DNA of 63,189 bases from assembly GCA_944390895.1 (NCBI GenBank), contig CALXRQ010000006.1, positions 1 to 63,189 on the forward strand, written 5' to 3'. Numbering within the stretch: the first letter of the stretch is position 1; every line of letters starts with the position of its first letter. This document shows, piece after piece, positions 25,639 to 35,775 of the stretch. The position numbers were made by a program, and so were the translations under genes. The notes below the pieces were generated by a model that searched no databases, had not been told where the DNA came from, and worked only from the letters and a program-made list of their open reading frames with translations. The stretch is from an uncultured Alphaproteobacteria bacterium. Its GTDB lineage: Bacteria; Pseudomonadota; Alphaproteobacteria; RF32; CAG-239.

Positions 25639-26157
25639 ATGCAGGTTAAACACCAGTTACAAGATTTGTTAGAGCCGGTTATCGAAGGCTTGGGTTATGA
25701 GATGGTGCGGATTATGACAATCGGCCAGAAAAACCCGACCCTGCAGATTATGATTGACCGCAAGGACGGCAAAGATATTACGGTTGACGACTGTGCTACG
25801 GTCAGCCGCAAAATTTCCGAGGTCATGGATGAAAAGGATCCGATTAACGACCAGTATTCTCTGGAAGTCAGTTCTCCGGGACTGGACCGGCCTTTGACCA
25901 AGCCCGAACATTTTAAACGTTTTCTGGGCTATGAAACCAAAATCGAGACAAGTACGGAAGTTTCCGGCCGCAAACGTTTTAAGGGAAAAACGCTTGTTGT
26001 TGACGATGAAAATAACATTACGGTCAATATGGACGGTCAGGAATATGTGATTCCGTTTGCCGAAATAAGCAAAGCCAAAATTGTTTTGACAGATGAGCTG
26101 CTGGCGGAATATATGGCGGCTCATGCCGATGACGAACCTGTTGAAATTGAAGAATAG
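25639..26157 (+). CDS. rimP: Ribosome maturation factor RimP
   Basis: A 172-residue RimP, needed for 30S assembly. Conserved segments are the N-terminal GYEMVRI, LEVSSPGLDRPL, and the C-terminal SH3-like barrel. AAGGAAA lies upstream of the ATG. It begins the rimP-nusA-ylxR-infB operon; 31 bases separate it from nusA. Confidence 0.95.
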   Translation: MQVKHQLQDLLEPVIEGLGYEMVRIMTIGQKNPTLQIMIDRKDGKDITVDDCATVSRKISEVMDEKDPINDQYSLEVSSPGLDRPLTKPEHFKRFLGYETKIETSTEVSGRKRFKGKTLVVDDENNITVNMDGQEYVIPFAEISKAKIVLTDELLAEYMAAHADDEPVEIEE

Positions 26158-26188
26158 TTTAATAAAATAATTAATCAGAGGACTAAAA

Positions 26189-27736
26189 ATGCAAAATATC
26201 GAAAGTATGCCAAGACCTGAAATTATCTTAGTTGCCGATACGGTGGCCCGCGAAAAAAACATTGAGCGCGACGACGTGTTGGAAGCGATGGAAATTGCCA
26301 TTCAGAAAGCCGGACGTTCAAAATACGGTTTTGAACATGATATCCGCGCGCATATTGACCGCAAAACCGGCGCCATTACTCTGGCCCGTTACCGCGAGGT
26401 TGTCGAATCCGAAGACCAGGTCGAGAACGAGGTTACGCAGATGACTTTGGCTCAGGCAAAAGCTTATGATAAGAACATCAAAGCCGGCGAATTTATTATC
26501 GACAATCTGCCGCCGATCGACTTCGGCCGCATTGCCGCCCAAACCGCCAAGCAGGTTATTGTTCAGAAGGTTCGCGATGCCGAACGCAACAAACAGTATG
26601 AAGAATACAAGGAAAAGGTCGGCACGATTGTCAACGGTACGGTCAAACGCGTTGAGTTCGGCAATGTGGTTTTGGATATCGGCAAGGCCGAAGCGGTTTT
26701 GCGCCGTGACGAAATCATTCCGAGAGAAAAGTTCAAAAACGGCGACCGGGTTCGCGCTTATGTTCTGGAAGTCCGCAAGGAGAACAAAGGACCGCAGATT
26801 TTCCTGTCACGCACCTGTCCTGAGTTTTTGGCCAAGCTGTTTACTTCCGAAGTTCCGGAAATTTATGACGGCATTGTCAAAATCGTTGCCGTTTCCCGCG
26901 ATCCGGGCTCCAAGGCCAAGATTGCGGTTAAAACCGATGACGTGACCGTCGATGCGGTCGGTGCCTGCGTCGGTCTGCGCGGCATTCGCGTTCAGGCGGT
27001 GGTTACCGAGCTGCAGGGCGAAAAAATCGATATCGTTCCCTATTCGGAAGACAAAGCGCAGTTTATTGTGGCGGCGCTGGCTCCGGCTGAGGTTACCAAG
27101 GTGGTTTTGGATGAAGAAAACAACCGTATTGAAGTTGTGGTTCCGCAAGAGCAGTTCTCTATTGCCATCGGCCGCCGCGGCCAAAATGTCAAACTGGCTT
27201 CCCAGCTTATCGGCTGTGACATTGACGTCTTGACCGAAGAGCAGGAACAGGAGCGCCGCTCCAATGAAAACAAAGTCCGTTCGCAGCGCTTTATGGAAGC
27301 TTTGGACGTTGACGAAATGATTGCGCATCTGCTGATTGCCGAAGGTTTCTCAAATGTTGACGAAGTGGCTTTGGTTCCGTTGTCCGAACTGGCGGAGATC
27401 GAAGGTTTTGACGAAGACGTTGCCAAAGAGCTGCAAGCCCGCGCCAAAGCTTTTGTCGAAAAACGCAACAAAGAATTTGAAGAGAAGAGCAAATCTTTGG
27501 GTATTGACGACAAAATCCAGGAGATTGAAGGTCTGGACCGTGACATGATTTTGACTTTGGCCAATGCCGGGGTCAAAACGGTTGATGATTTGGGCGACCT
27601 TGCAACCGATGAACTGATTGAAATTCTCGGTGAAAACACCATTTCGGTAGTCGAGGCCAACAAAATCATCATGGCTGCGCGTGCACACTGGTTTGAAGGC
27701 GAAGATGAACAGCCGGCAAACGGAGACGCCGAGTAA
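26189..27736 (+). CDS. nusA: Transcription termination/antitermination factor NusA
   Basis: A 515-residue NusA: N-terminal RNA-polymerase-binding domain (1-125), S1 domain (about 135-200), two KH domains (about 230-345, with IGRRGQN), and two C-terminal helix-hairpin-helix repeats (about 365-505), of which the second is VKTVDDLGDLATDELIEI. It controls pausing and termination. Size is normal for Alphaproteobacteria. It is followed after five bases by ylxR. Confidence 0.97.
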   Translation: MQNIESMPRPEIILVADTVAREKNIERDDVLEAMEIAIQKAGRSKYGFEHDIRAHIDRKTGAITLARYREVVESEDQVENEVTQMTLAQAKAYDKNIKAGEFIIDNLPPIDFGRIAAQTAKQVIVQKVRDAERNKQYEEYKEKVGTIVNGTVKRVEFGNVVLDIGKAEAVLRRDEIIPREKFKNGDRVRAYVLEVRKENKGPQIFLSRTCPEFLAKLFTSEVPEIYDGIVKIVAVSRDPGSKAKIAVKTDDVTVDAVGACVGLRGIRVQAVVTELQGEKIDIVPYSEDKAQFIVAALAPAEVTKVVLDEENNRIEVVVPQEQFSIAIGRRGQNVKLASQLIGCDIDVLTEEQEQERRSNENKVRSQRFMEALDVDEMIAHLLIAEGFSNVDEVALVPLSELAEIEGFDEDVAKELQARAKAFVEKRNKEFEEKSKSLGIDDKIQEIEGLDRDMILTLANAGVKTVDDLGDLATDELIEILGENTISVVEANKIIMAARAHWFEGEDEQPANGDAE

Positions 27737-27741
27737 TAAAG

Positions 27742-28311
27742 ATGAGTGCTGCGGAGGAAAGAAAGTGTATTGTTTGCGGTGAAGTTACGGAGAAGGATGA
27801 GCTTCTTCGCTTCACGGCAGCGCCCGACGGGCAGGTTGTTCCCGATTTTAAGAAAAAACTGCCGGGGCGCGGGGTGTGGGTCAAATGTTCCAAAACGACC
27901 CTGCAAACCGCCGTTGACAAAAATCTTTTCTCCAGGGCTTTTAAGAAAGCCGTGAAGGTTGACGCTTCTCTGGTGCAGACCGTTGAGGAACTGCTGCGCA
28001 AAAGAGGTTTGGACGCCGTTTCCCTGGCTCGCAAGGCCGGTGTTTTGATTACCGGTTTTGAGAAAGTCAGCGAAGCGGTCAAGAAAGGCAAAGTTGCCTT
28101 TGTCTTGGAGGCAAAAGACGCCGGTGCGGACGGTCATAACCGGATTATGCTGCTGGCAAAGGATTTGGAAGTTTTCAGAACTTATGAAATTGAGGAGTTG
28201 GATAAGGCATTAAATAAGGTAAATACGGTTCATGCCGCTTTTTTGAAAGGCGAAATGGCAAAAGCAGTCCGCAATGAGTTTTCAAGGTATGAGAACTTTT
28301 TAAATTCTTAA
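27742..28311 (+). CDS. ylxR: YlxR (DUF448) / L7Ae-like RNA-binding fusion
   Basis: A 189-residue two-domain protein. The N-terminal YlxR domain (1-75) holds ERKCIVCGE and the GRGVWVKCS segment; the C-terminal part (about 80-185) is L7Ae-like, with LARKAGVLITGFEKV. Both domains bind RNA, and this fusion between nusA and infB is common in Alphaproteobacteria. Role in ribosome or transcription function is inferred from place. GGAGG near the 5' end overlaps the coding start. Confidence 0.9.
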   Translation: MSAAEERKCIVCGEVTEKDELLRFTAAPDGQVVPDFKKKLPGRGVWVKCSKTTLQTAVDKNLFSRAFKKAVKVDASLVQTVEELLRKRGLDAVSLARKAGVLITGFEKVSEAVKKGKVAFVLEAKDAGADGHNRIMLLAKDLEVFRTYEIEELDKALNKVNTVHAAFLKGEMAKAVRNEFSRYENFLNS

Positions 28312-28342
28312 AAAAGACAGAGAGTAAAGAGAAGGAATTATA

Positions 28343-30808
28343 ATGACAGAAGATAATGCAAAAAATAAACTAACATTATCGGGAAAATCGACCCTGACGC
28401 TCAAGCTCGGTGACAAAAAGCCGGTCGGCAGCGAAGGTAAAAAAGTCGTGCAGGTGGAAGTGCGCAAAAAACGGGTTATCAATCCGGCCGCGGTCGCAGA
28501 GCCTAAGGTTGAGATTGACGATGCGACGGCCGCCAAGCTGCGTCTGATTGCCGAAGCCAAGGAACATGAGGCCAGACGCCGTCAGGAAGAGGAAGAAAAA
28601 GCCGCCCTGCGTCAAAAACAGCAGGAAGAGGAAAAACGCCGCCGGGAAGAAGAGGCAGCCGCTTTGGAGAATATAAAAGCCGCGGCCGAAGAAGTCAAAC
28701 AAGCGGCAAAAAGCAAAGATACCTTTGTGCCGGCGCCGTCTGCCGATGATAAAAACTACGGCAAGGAAAAGCTTAAAGAGAAAAAGACCAAAGACTTTGA
28801 CGAAGAAGACGATGACGAGGACATTCGTCATAAGTCCAAAACCGTTTCCGCCAGAGAAGACTCGTTTGAGCAAGACCGCAAAAAGGTTATGAAGCGCAGT
28901 TTCGAACAGCCGAAACGCGGCGGAAAGTTCAATGTTCACAGCATTATGGGCGGCGACGACGATGATGACGATTATGGTTTCGGCGGCCGCAGACGCTATA
29001 AGAAAAAGCAGCCCAAACCGCAGCCGGTTCAACAGCAGCCGCAGGAAAAGATTATCCGCGAGGTGGTTATTCCCGAAGTGATTACCGTTCAGGAACTGGC
29101 CAACCGTATGGCCGAGAAGGGCGCTGACGTGATTAAGAAACTGATGTCGCTGGGCGTTATGGCGACGATTAACCAGCCGATTGACGCCGATACGGCGCAG
29201 ATCGTGGTCGAAGAGCTCGGACATAAGTTCAAACGCGTGGCTGACAGCGACGTTGAACTGGGGCTGGGCGGCAATGAGGACAAACCCGAAGACTTGCTGC
29301 CGAGAGCTCCGGTGGTGACGGTTATGGGACACGTTGACCACGGCAAGACCTCGCTGCTGGACGCTTTGCGCGAGACCAACGTTGCGGCTAAGGAGGCCGG
29401 CGGCATTACTCAGCATATCGGCGCTTATCAGATTACGGTTCCGACCGGAGACAAGATTACTTTCATTGATACGCCGGGACACGAAGCTTTCTCGGAAATG
29501 CGTGCCCGCGGCGCCAAGGTAACCGACATTGTGGTTTTGGTGGTTGCGGCCAACGACGGCATTATGCCGCAAACGATTGAGGCTATCCGCCATGCGCAGG
29601 CGGCAGAAGTTCCGATCGTGGTTGCGATTAACAAAATCGACCTGCCGGGTGCGGATCCGATGAAAGTCAAAACTGCTTTGCTGCAGCACGGAATCGCGGT
29701 TGAGGAAATGGGCGGCGACAGTTTGTGCGCCGAAGTTTCCGCCAAAAAGCGCATCAATATCGACAAACTGGTGGAAGCGATTTTGCTGCAGGCCGAAATT
29801 TTGGATCTTAAGGCCAACCCGAATCGGGCAGCCGAAGGCGCCGTGGTTGAAGCCAAAATGGAAAAAGGACGCGGTTCAGTGGCGACGGTTCTGGTACAGA
29901 AAGGCACTCTGAAAATCGGCGATATTATCATTGCGGGCAAAGAGTGGGGACGTGTTCGCGCCATGTTTAACGAGAACGGCAAAAAGATTTTTGAAGCCGG
30001 TCCCGCGACGCCGGTTGAGGTCTTGGGGCTGCAAGGCACGCCTGCCGCAGGTGACGACTTTATTGTGGTTGCCGATGAGACGCAGGCTAAACAGGTTACC
30101 AATTACCGCATCCGCAAAGAACGTGACGCCAAAATCGTAAAATCGGCGAAGTCGGCGATGGAACAGATGCTTGATAAGATTAAGTCCGGCGAATCCAAAC
30201 ACCTGCCGATTATTATCAAGGCAGACGTTCAGGGTTCGATTGAGGCGCTGGAGGGAACGCTGAACAAGCTTTCTACCGATGAGGTGGACGTACAGATTCT
30301 GCACTCGGCGGTCGGACCGATTTCCGAATCGGACATTTCACTGGCGAAGGCTTCCAATGCGCTAATTATCGGTTTTAACGTCCGCGCCATTCCGCAGGCT
30401 CGCGATGTGGCCCGCCGCGACGGTGTCGAAATCAAGTATTATTCGATTATTTATGACGTTGCCGATGACGTTAAGAAGGGGCTGGAAGGTATGCTTTCTC
30501 CCGAGCTTAAGGAAAAACTGCTCGGTTATGCCGAAATTCGCGAAGTTTATAACATTACCGGCGTCGGCAAGGTGGCGGGATGTATGGTTACCGAAGGTCT
30601 GGTTCGCCGCGGCGCCAAAGTCCGCCTGCTGCGCGACAACGTGGTTATCCATGATGGTTCTCTCGGCCAGTTGAAACGCTTTAAAGAGGACGTCAAGGAA
30701 GTTCGCGAAGGTTATGAATGCGGAATGAGTTTTGAAAACTACAATGACATTCAAAAGGGTGACTTTATTGAGTGTTATGAGATAGAGGAAATCGCCGCAA
30801 AACTTTAG
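28343..30808 (+). CDS. infB: Translation initiation factor IF-2
   Basis: An 821-residue GTPase that brings initiator tRNA to the 30S subunit. The N-terminus is a highly charged helical and acidic linker (residues about 60-235, with DEEDDDED and [11 protein letters not shown]), followed by the IF2_N domain (about 240-290), the G domain with GHVDHGKTS near 329, [16 protein letters not shown], and domains II to IV. Its TAG stop is immediately followed by a large palindromic element in place of a normal spacer before rbfA. Confidence 0.97.
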   Translation: MTEDNAKNKLTLSGKSTLTLKLGDKKPVGSEGKKVVQVEVRKKRVINPAAVAEPKVEIDDATAAKLRLIAEAKEHEARRRQEEEEKAALRQKQQEEEKRRREEEAAALENIKAAAEEVKQAAKSKDTFVPAPSADDKNYGKEKLKEKKTKDFDEEDDDEDIRHKSKTVSAREDSFEQDRKKVMKRSFEQPKRGGKFNVHSIMGGDDDDDDYGFGGRRRYKKKQPKPQPVQQQPQEKIIREVVIPEVITVQELANRMAEKGADVIKKLMSLGVMATINQPIDADTAQIVVEELGHKFKRVADSDVELGLGGNEDKPEDLLPRAPVVTVMGHVDHGKTSLLDALRETNVAAKEAGGITQHIGAYQITVPTGDKITFIDTPGHEAFSEMRARGAKVTDIVVLVVAANDGIMPQTIEAIRHAQAAEVPIVVAINKIDLPGADPMKVKTALLQHGIAVEEMGGDSLCAEVSAKKRINIDKLVEAILLQAEILDLKANPNRAAEGAVVEAKMEKGRGSVATVLVQKGTLKIGDIIIAGKEWGRVRAMFNENGKKIFEAGPATPVEVLGLQGTPAAGDDFIVVADETQAKQVTNYRIRKERDAKIVKSAKSAMEQMLDKIKSGESKHLPIIIKADVQGSIEALEGTLNKLSTDEVDVQILHSAVGPISESDISLAKASNALIIGFNVRAIPQARDVARRDGVEIKYYSIIYDVADDVKKGLEGMLSPELKEKLLGYAEIREVYNITGVGKVAGCMVTEGLVRRGAKVRLLRDNVVIHDGSLGQLKRFKEDVKEVREGYECGMSFENYNDIQKGDFIECYEIEEIAAKL

Positions 30809-30933
30809 AAAGTTCGTTTAGTGGTTTTTTAGAGCAATTTTACGGTGCTGATAAAAATTCATGTACTTCTGTGTACACTAGAATTTTTATCACACCTAGA
30901 AATCACTCTATAAATTCCACTATCCAAACTTTC
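30808..30933. repeat. Large palindromic element between infB and rbfA (copy B)
   Basis: About 126 bp that fold on themselves. Outer arms GAAAGTT/AACTTTC, AGTGG/CCACT and AGAG/CTCT are interrupted by short mismatched segments. The inner stem GATAAAAATTC/GAATTTTTATC encloses the core TGTAC-ttctgt-GTACA. It starts on the last base of the infB stop codon. Core geometry is the same as in copies A, D, E and the 4.3-kb tandem repeats; arm sequences are not. Confidence 0.8.
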
Positions 30934-30966
30934 ATAGTGTTGCTTTAATATAAAAGGTGAAAAAAT

Positions 30967-31344
30967 ATGCCGAATAATAAAGAACCATCACAAAGACAAC
31001 TCAGGGTCGGGCAGGAAATCCGCCGGATTATCTCTTCCGAGATTGAACGCGGCGAAGTGCGTAATCTTCAGGATATTGATACCATGGTGACTATAACCAA
31101 GGTTCGGGTTTCGCCGGATTTGAAATATTGCAACGTGTATATCATGACGTTGAACGGAGAACATCTGAAAGAGGTCTTTGAGGGGCTTACGCTGGCGGCA
31201 GGACATTTTCGCAAGAGCATCGGCCGCAATACCAATCTGCGTTATGTGCCGGAAATAGTTTTTCGCGTTGACGATACGTTTGCGGAAGTGGACAAGATTG
31301 AAAAGCTTCTGCATGATCCCAGGGTTCAGCAGGATTTGAAATAA
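30967..31344 (+). CDS. rbfA: Ribosome-binding factor A
   Basis: A 125-residue KH-like 30S maturation factor. Characteristic segments are QLRVGQEIRR near the N-terminus, ITKVRVSPDLKYCNVY and the C-terminal VPEIVFRVDDTF. AAAAGGTG precedes the ATG. It belongs to the infB-rbfA-truB order. A terminator-like hairpin lies between it and truB. Confidence 0.95.
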   Translation: MPNNKEPSQRQLRVGQEIRRIISSEIERGEVRNLQDIDTMVTITKVRVSPDLKYCNVYIMTLNGEHLKEVFEGLTLAAGHFRKSIGRNTNLRYVPEIVFRVDDTFAEVDKIEKLLHDPRVQQDLK

Positions 31345-31355
31345 CGTTTTAAAAC

Positions 31356-31387
31356 AACGGCCGAAATTGTGCTTTCGACCGTTTTTT
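31356..31387 (+). terminator. Terminator after rbfA
   Basis: An 11-bp stem AACGGCCGAAA/TTTCGACCGTT with a 6-base loop is followed by T6. It would separate truB-rpsO from the upstream operon. Confidence 0.75.
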
Positions 31388-31442
31388 ATTGACGAATCCG
31401 GCTTTTTACTTATGCTGGGGTTGAGTTTTTTTAGAGGAAGAT

Positions 31443-32369
31443 ATGGGACGTCGAAAAAAAGGCGATGATGTCAGCGGCTGGCTGATTATAGACAAACCCC
31501 GGGATATGGGGTCGACCGAGGTTGTGAATCTGACCCGGCGGTTATTCAATGCCCGGAAGAACGGGCATACGGGAACGCTGGATCCTTTTGCCACCGGTGT
31601 GCTGCCGATTGCTTTCGGCGAGGCGACCAAAGTTATTCCTTTTGTTACCGACGGTCCGAAAGAATATGAATTTGTCATTCAATGGGGACAGGCGACTTCT
31701 ACCGGCGATACTGAAGGCGAAATTATTGGCAAAACGGAAAAGATTCCATCCCGGGATGAAATTCTGCGGGTTATCCCCGATTTTCTCGGATCAATTAAAC
31801 AGGTGCCGCCGGCTTATTCGGCGATAAAAATTGACGGCCGCAGGGCTTATGATTTAGTACGGCAGGGAGAAGCGGTCGACATTCCGGAACGAATCGTGGA
31901 GGTTTATTATCTGGAGCTGTTGGAAGAACTTGCCGATAATCAGGCCCGGTTTAAAGTAGGGTGCTCCAAAGGAACTTATGTGCGCACGTTGGGGCAGGAT
32001 TTGGCTCTGGCACTCGGCTCTTTAGGCTATCTGCGGGAGCTCAGGCGCACAAAATGCGGTAATTTTACGCTTGAAGATACGATTTTGCTGGAAAATTTGA
32101 AAAATATAGTGCATATTGAAGATCTGAGAAAAGTTTTGCTTCCGGTAATAACTTCTCTGCGCGACATCGCGGAGTTAGCTGTAACCGAAGCTGACGCCGC
32201 TAAACTTCGTCAAGGACAGGCAATATCTCCGCGGGCATATCAGGATCAGAACCTGAGTGAAGGCGCGGCTTTTGCCACTTGCAACGGGGAGTTGACGGCA
32301 ATATTGCGAATCGAGGAGAAAAGAATCTCTCCCGAACGCGTTTTTAATTTTAACAACGGTGCCGAATAG
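31443..32369 (+). CDS. truB: tRNA pseudouridine-55 synthase
   Basis: A 308-residue TruB that makes pseudouridine 55 in the T loop of tRNAs. The catalytic Asp47 is in GHTGTLDPFATG. Later motifs KQVPPAYSAIKIDGRRAYD and GTYVRTLGQDLA are all present, and a C-terminal PUA-like part completes the protein. GAGGAAG precedes the ATG. rpsO follows after about 30 bases. Confidence 0.96.
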   Translation: MGRRKKGDDVSGWLIIDKPRDMGSTEVVNLTRRLFNARKNGHTGTLDPFATGVLPIAFGEATKVIPFVTDGPKEYEFVIQWGQATSTGDTEGEIIGKTEKIPSRDEILRVIPDFLGSIKQVPPAYSAIKIDGRRAYDLVRQGEAVDIPERIVEVYYLELLEELADNQARFKVGCSKGTYVRTLGQDLALALGSLGYLRELRRTKCGNFTLEDTILLENLKNIVHIEDLRKVLLPVITSLRDIAELAVTEADAAKLRQGQAISPRAYQDQNLSEGAAFATCNGELTAILRIEEKRISPERVFNFNNGAE

Positions 32370-32399
32370 TTTCGGTACAGCATTAAAAGGAAAATATTG

Positions 32400-32669
32400 A
32401 TGTCGATTACAAATGAAAAAAGACAGGAATTGATTAAGGCTTATGCCATTAATCCGAACGATACCGGTTCTCCGGAAGTTCAGATTGCTATTTGGACTGC
32501 ACGTATTAACAGCCTGATTGAGCATTTTAACACTCATCCGAAAGACAAACATTCTCGTCTGGGTTTGATGAAGATGGTTTCCCGCCGCCGTCACCTTTTG
32601 GACTATCTGAAAGGCAAGAGCGAGAGCCGTTATCAGGAAATCATTAAAAAGCTGGATCTGCGTAAGTAA
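32400..32669 (+). CDS. rpsO: 30S ribosomal protein S15
   Basis: An 89-residue S15 of exactly the usual length, with [11 protein letters not shown] and [23 protein letters not shown]. It binds 16S rRNA early in 30S assembly. The ATG at 32400 has AAAAGGAAAA upstream; the TTG codon just before it is not needed. It is followed by pnp, the conserved rpsO-pnp pair, with a long 334-base gap here. Confidence 0.97.
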   Translation: MSITNEKRQELIKAYAINPNDTGSPEVQIAIWTARINSLIEHFNTHPKDKHSRLGLMKMVSRRRHLLDYLKGKSESRYQEIIKKLDLRK

Positions 32670-32847
32670 TCCGGCGGGAACTGTTTTTGATGAGCTTGTC
32701 CGAAACCGAAATTTGCAGTCTGCTTTTCCGCGTGTTGGAAAATATGCGTCGGGTTTGCGCCTTGCGTTTGGGTGCGGCCGGTTCGGTTGAAAACAATTCC
32801 GCAAATGTCCGGTCGGAACTGACGGCCGGTAAATGAATTTTGGGAAG

Positions 32848-32876
32848 TGCGGGGCTGACTTGCTCCGCATTCCTTT
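32848..32876 (+). terminator. Possible terminator after rpsO
   Basis: An 8-bp stem TGCGGGGC/GCTCCGCA (one G-T pair) with a 6-base loop is followed by TTCCTTTT. It is a weak terminator, so some transcription probably continues into pnp. Confidence 0.45.
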
Positions 32877-32907
32877 TAAAATCCTCAAATGACTGAGGTG
32901 AGGAAAT

Positions 32908-32967
32908 GGACTTAACTCTTAGGCAAGGACAATGTGTCAGATTTGTTTTTGCCTAAGAGGTAAGTCC
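32908..32967 (+). promoter_or_regulatory. Long stem in pnp leader, probable RNase III-type site
   Basis: A 19-bp stem (32908-32926 with 32949-32967, one mismatch) with a 22-base loop ends 36 bases before the pnp start. There is no T run after it. In E. coli the pnp leader stem is cut by RNase III and then by PNPase itself, which autoregulates pnp. Place and form fit a similar device here, by analogy only. Confidence 0.6.
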
Positions 32968-33003
32968 GAAGAATTTAGACATATGATTATGAAAGGATAA
33001 AAT

Positions 33004-35130
33004 ATGATAGATTTTAAAGTGTCCCGCAAAGAGATGGATTGGGGCGGACGCAAGCTGGTGCTGGAAACCGGCAAAATGGCCAGACAGGCCAACGGCGCCG
33101 TGGTGGCGAGCTATGGCGAAACCGTTGTTATCGCGACGGTTTGCGCGGCCAAGGAAGCCAAAGCCGATCAGGATTTCTTCCCGTTGACGGTTAATTATCA
33201 GGAGAAATATTATGCGGCCGGCAAGGTGCCGGGCGGTTTTATGAAAAGAGAAGGCAAACCGTCCGAACGCGAAGTTTTGATCTCGCGCCTGATTGACCGT
33301 CCGATCCGTCCGCTGTTTCCGGATGCTTTCAAAAACGAAGTTCAGGTTGTCTGCACGGTTTTGTCACATGACAAGCAGACGGATTCAGACATTGTTTCCA
33401 TGATTGCGGCATCCGCCGCTCTGACCATTTCGGGTGTGCCGTTCCTGGGGCCGATTGCGGCGGCAAAAGTCGGTTACAAAGACGGTCAGTATATTTTGAA
33501 CCCGACCATTGAGCAAATGAAAGATACGCAGCTGGAATTGGCCGTAGCCGGAACCAAAGAAGGCGTTCTGATGGTTGAATCCGAAGCGCAGGAACTTTCC
33601 GAAGAAGTTATGCTCGGCGCGGTTATGTTCGGTTTTGAGAATTTCCAGCCGGTTATCAAGATGATTGAAGAGCTGAATGCCGAAGCCGGCAAAGAGCGTT
33701 GGGAAACGCCGACGTTCCCGAAAGAGTTCGACGAGCTTTATGCCCGAGTTGAAAAAGAATTCCGTGCCAAATATGAAGAAGCTTTCAAAGAAACCGATAA
33801 GCTGAAACGCGGTACCAATTTGGGACAGTTGGCAGAAGAAGTTAAGGCGACGATTGATGCCGAAAACGAGATTGAAGTCCGCTATATCGGCGATGTTATC
33901 GAAAAGCTGATGCACAGTGTTATGCGCGAAGGCGTTTTGTCAACCGGCCGCCGCATTGACGGACGCGATACCAAAACCGTCCGCCCGATCGAATGTCAGG
34001 TTGACGTTTTGCCGATGGCTCACGGTTCGGCGCTGTTTACCCGCGGCGAAACGCAGGCTCTGGTCGTTACCACGCTGGGTACCGGCGAAGACGCTCAGGT
34101 TGTTGACGGTCTGCTTGACGAATATAAAGAAGATTTTATGCTGAATTACAACTTTCCGCCGTTTTCAGTCGGCGAGTGCGGTCGCATGGGCAGCCCGGGA
34201 CGCCGCGAAATCGGTCACGGCAAGCTGGCTTGGCGCGCCATTCATCCGATGATGCCGAAAAACAAGGATACGTTCCCTTATACGGTCCGCGTGGTTTCCG
34301 ACATTATGGAATCGAACGGTTCGTCATCAATGGCAACGGTCTGCGGTACGACAATGTCCTTGCAGGCGGCGGGTGTTCCGCTGGAAAAACCGGTTGCCGG
34401 TATTGCCATGGGGCTGATTAAGGAAGATGACGGCCGGGTAGCCATCTTGACCGATATCCTCGGCGATGAAGACCACCTCGGCGATATGGACTTTAAGGTT
34501 GCCGGTACAAAAGACGGTGTAACCGCTTTGCAAATGGATATTAAAATTACGTCCATTACCAAGGAGATTATGGAAAAGGCTTTGGCTCAGGCACATGAGG
34601 GTCGTATTCATATTATGGGTGAAATGGCCAAAGCCATCAGCGAACCGCGTCCTCATGTTTCCGATAAGGCGCCGCGTATTGTCGCCATTAAGATTCCGGT
34701 TGACAAAATCCGCGAGGTTATCGGTTCCGGCGGTAAGGTTATTCGTGAAATTACCGAAAAGACCAACTGCAAGATTGATATTTCCGACGACGGCGTTATC
34801 AAGATCGCTTCAATGAAGAAAGAAGACGGCGACGCCGCTTTGGAGTGGATTATGGGTATTGTGGCCGAACCGGAAGAAGGCGTTATCTACAAAGGCGTTA
34901 TTACCAAGATTATGGACTTTGGCGCATTTGTCCGCTTTCTGGGCACGACCGAAGGTCTGGTTCATATTTCGGAAGTTAAGAACGAACGCATTGCTTCGGT
35001 TTCCGACTTCTACAAAGAAGGCGACACCATGTGGGTCAAATGTCTGGGAACAGATAACCGCGGCAAGATTAAGCTGTCGGCCAAACGGGTTAATCAGGAA
35101 ACCGGCGAAGATCTTGAAACCGCAAAATAA
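33004..35130 (+). CDS. pnp: Polynucleotide phosphorylase
   Basis: A 708-residue phosphorolytic 3'-5' exoribonuclease. Two RNase PH domains (about 1-230 and 310-545; the second with [14 protein letters not shown]), a helical linker, a KH domain (about 550-615; [11 protein letters not shown]) and an S1 domain (about 620-690) are in standard order. It degrades mRNA and joins RNase E in the degradosome. AAAGGA lies upstream of the ATG, and a terminator follows. Confidence 0.97.
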   Translation: MIDFKVSRKEMDWGGRKLVLETGKMARQANGAVVASYGETVVIATVCAAKEAKADQDFFPLTVNYQEKYYAAGKVPGGFMKREGKPSEREVLISRLIDRPIRPLFPDAFKNEVQVVCTVLSHDKQTDSDIVSMIAASAALTISGVPFLGPIAAAKVGYKDGQYILNPTIEQMKDTQLELAVAGTKEGVLMVESEAQELSEEVMLGAVMFGFENFQPVIKMIEELNAEAGKERWETPTFPKEFDELYARVEKEFRAKYEEAFKETDKLKRGTNLGQLAEEVKATIDAENEIEVRYIGDVIEKLMHSVMREGVLSTGRRIDGRDTKTVRPIECQVDVLPMAHGSALFTRGETQALVVTTLGTGEDAQVVDGLLDEYKEDFMLNYNFPPFSVGECGRMGSPGRREIGHGKLAWRAIHPMMPKNKDTFPYTVRVVSDIMESNGSSSMATVCGTTMSLQAAGVPLEKPVAGIAMGLIKEDDGRVAILTDILGDEDHLGDMDFKVAGTKDGVTALQMDIKITSITKEIMEKALAQAHEGRIHIMGEMAKAISEPRPHVSDKAPRIVAIKIPVDKIREVIGSGGKVIREITEKTNCKIDISDDGVIKIASMKKEDGDAALEWIMGIVAEPEEGVIYKGVITKIMDFGAFVRFLGTTEGLVHISEVKNERIASVSDFYKEGDTMWVKCLGTDNRGKIKLSAKRVNQETGEDLETAK

Positions 35131-35174
35131 TGTTGTTTTCTAACGTTTGAGTTTTAAGATAATATTTCAAAGAA

Positions 35175-35205
35175 AAGCACTCTGCCAAAACAGAGTGCTT
35201 TTTTT
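35175..35205 (+). terminator. Terminator after pnp
   Basis: A perfect 10-bp stem AAGCACTCTG/CAGAGTGCTT with a 6-base loop is followed by T5. An in-frame extension of the next gene would start inside it, which is why the later ATG was chosen for that gene. Confidence 0.88.
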
Positions 35206-35356
35206 GTTTCTAACCGTTGTTTTGAGATTGACCGAATCGGAAGCATTTCTTTATGGTTCCTATGTATTATTTCTTTTTATGACTAAGAATTGTGTTTTTT
35301 GCTTTCAGGTCTTGCCTGATTTGCATGGATATATGTTAACTAAAAAATATATACGT

Positions 35357-35647
35357 ATGGAAACTATTATTATGCCATGGCTGGTTTTGGCCGGTTTGCT
35401 GGGTTTTTGCATTTGTAAGATATGGTATGCTTATCGTTGCGCAGTCAGGGAGCGAAAAAGGAACGGTTTTACCGTCGTAGCCCGAATAAAGAAAGAAGAC
35501 AATTCCTTATGGTTATGCAAGTTTTTCCTTTGGGGCGACCATGTTGGCTTTTTTCGCAAAAAACCGTCTTCGGACAGAGTGCAGGCCTGGGTTGTCTGTT
35601 ATGACAAGAATTTGGGCATGTATGAGCTGGAGGAGCTCGGCAGGTGA
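35357..35647 (+). CDS. Small membrane-anchored protein, family of the 35776 gene
   Basis: A 96-residue protein of unknown function: one N-terminal membrane segment (about 5-22), a basic cytosolic turn (RERKR), then a soluble domain that looks beta-rich. The C-terminal domain aligns by eye with the next gene (V-A-I-K-D spacing, then C-F, VGF and EL near the end), suggesting a duplicated pair. The ATG at 35357 lies in an AT-rich leader with no ribosome site; 35333 is a second option. TTGACC-N17-TTATGG at 35228-35256 is a possible promoter. A terminator follows. Confidence 0.6.
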   Translation: METIIMPWLVLAGLLGFCICKIWYAYRCAVRERKRNGFTVVARIKKEDNSLWLCKFFLWGDHVGFFRKKPSSDRVQAWVVCYDKNLGMYELEELGR

Positions 35648-35682
35648 AAAAAGGCGTTTTCCGAAAAGGGAAACGCCTTTTT
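35648..35682 (+). terminator. Terminator after the 35357 gene
   Basis: A 15-bp stem AAAAAGGCGTTTTCC / GGGAAACGCCTTTTT with a 5-base loop (one T-G pair), ending in the T tract, follows the stop codon directly. Confidence 0.85.
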
Positions 35683-35698
35683 GCGGGTATTTTATTGT

Positions 35699-35727
35699 TT
35701 GACAAGACTCGCATTTTTGTCTAAAAC
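35699..35727 (+). promoter_or_regulatory. Predicted promoter of the 35776 gene
   Basis: TTGACA (35699-35704), a 17-base spacer and TAAAAC (35722-35727) stand 48 bases before the ATG. The same -35, spacing and TAAAA-type -10 stand before the 38786 gene. Confidence 0.6.
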
Positions 35728-35775
35728 AGTATTTATCACATTATATTATTTTATAAACAATTAAATTTTAAGCTT

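Noticed and set aside
28376..29689. A 437-codon minus-strand open frame inside infB
   Set aside because: It is antisense to a conserved gene; the open frame follows from codon composition of the coding strand.
32690..32836. A 48-codon open frame after rpsO
   Set aside because: No ribosome site, no recognisable product, and it lies between rpsO and its weak terminator; composition alone does not support a gene.
35147..35356. N-terminal extension of the 35357 gene
   Set aside because: The extension would start before and read through the pnp terminator hairpin; the later ATG begins with a normal membrane segment.
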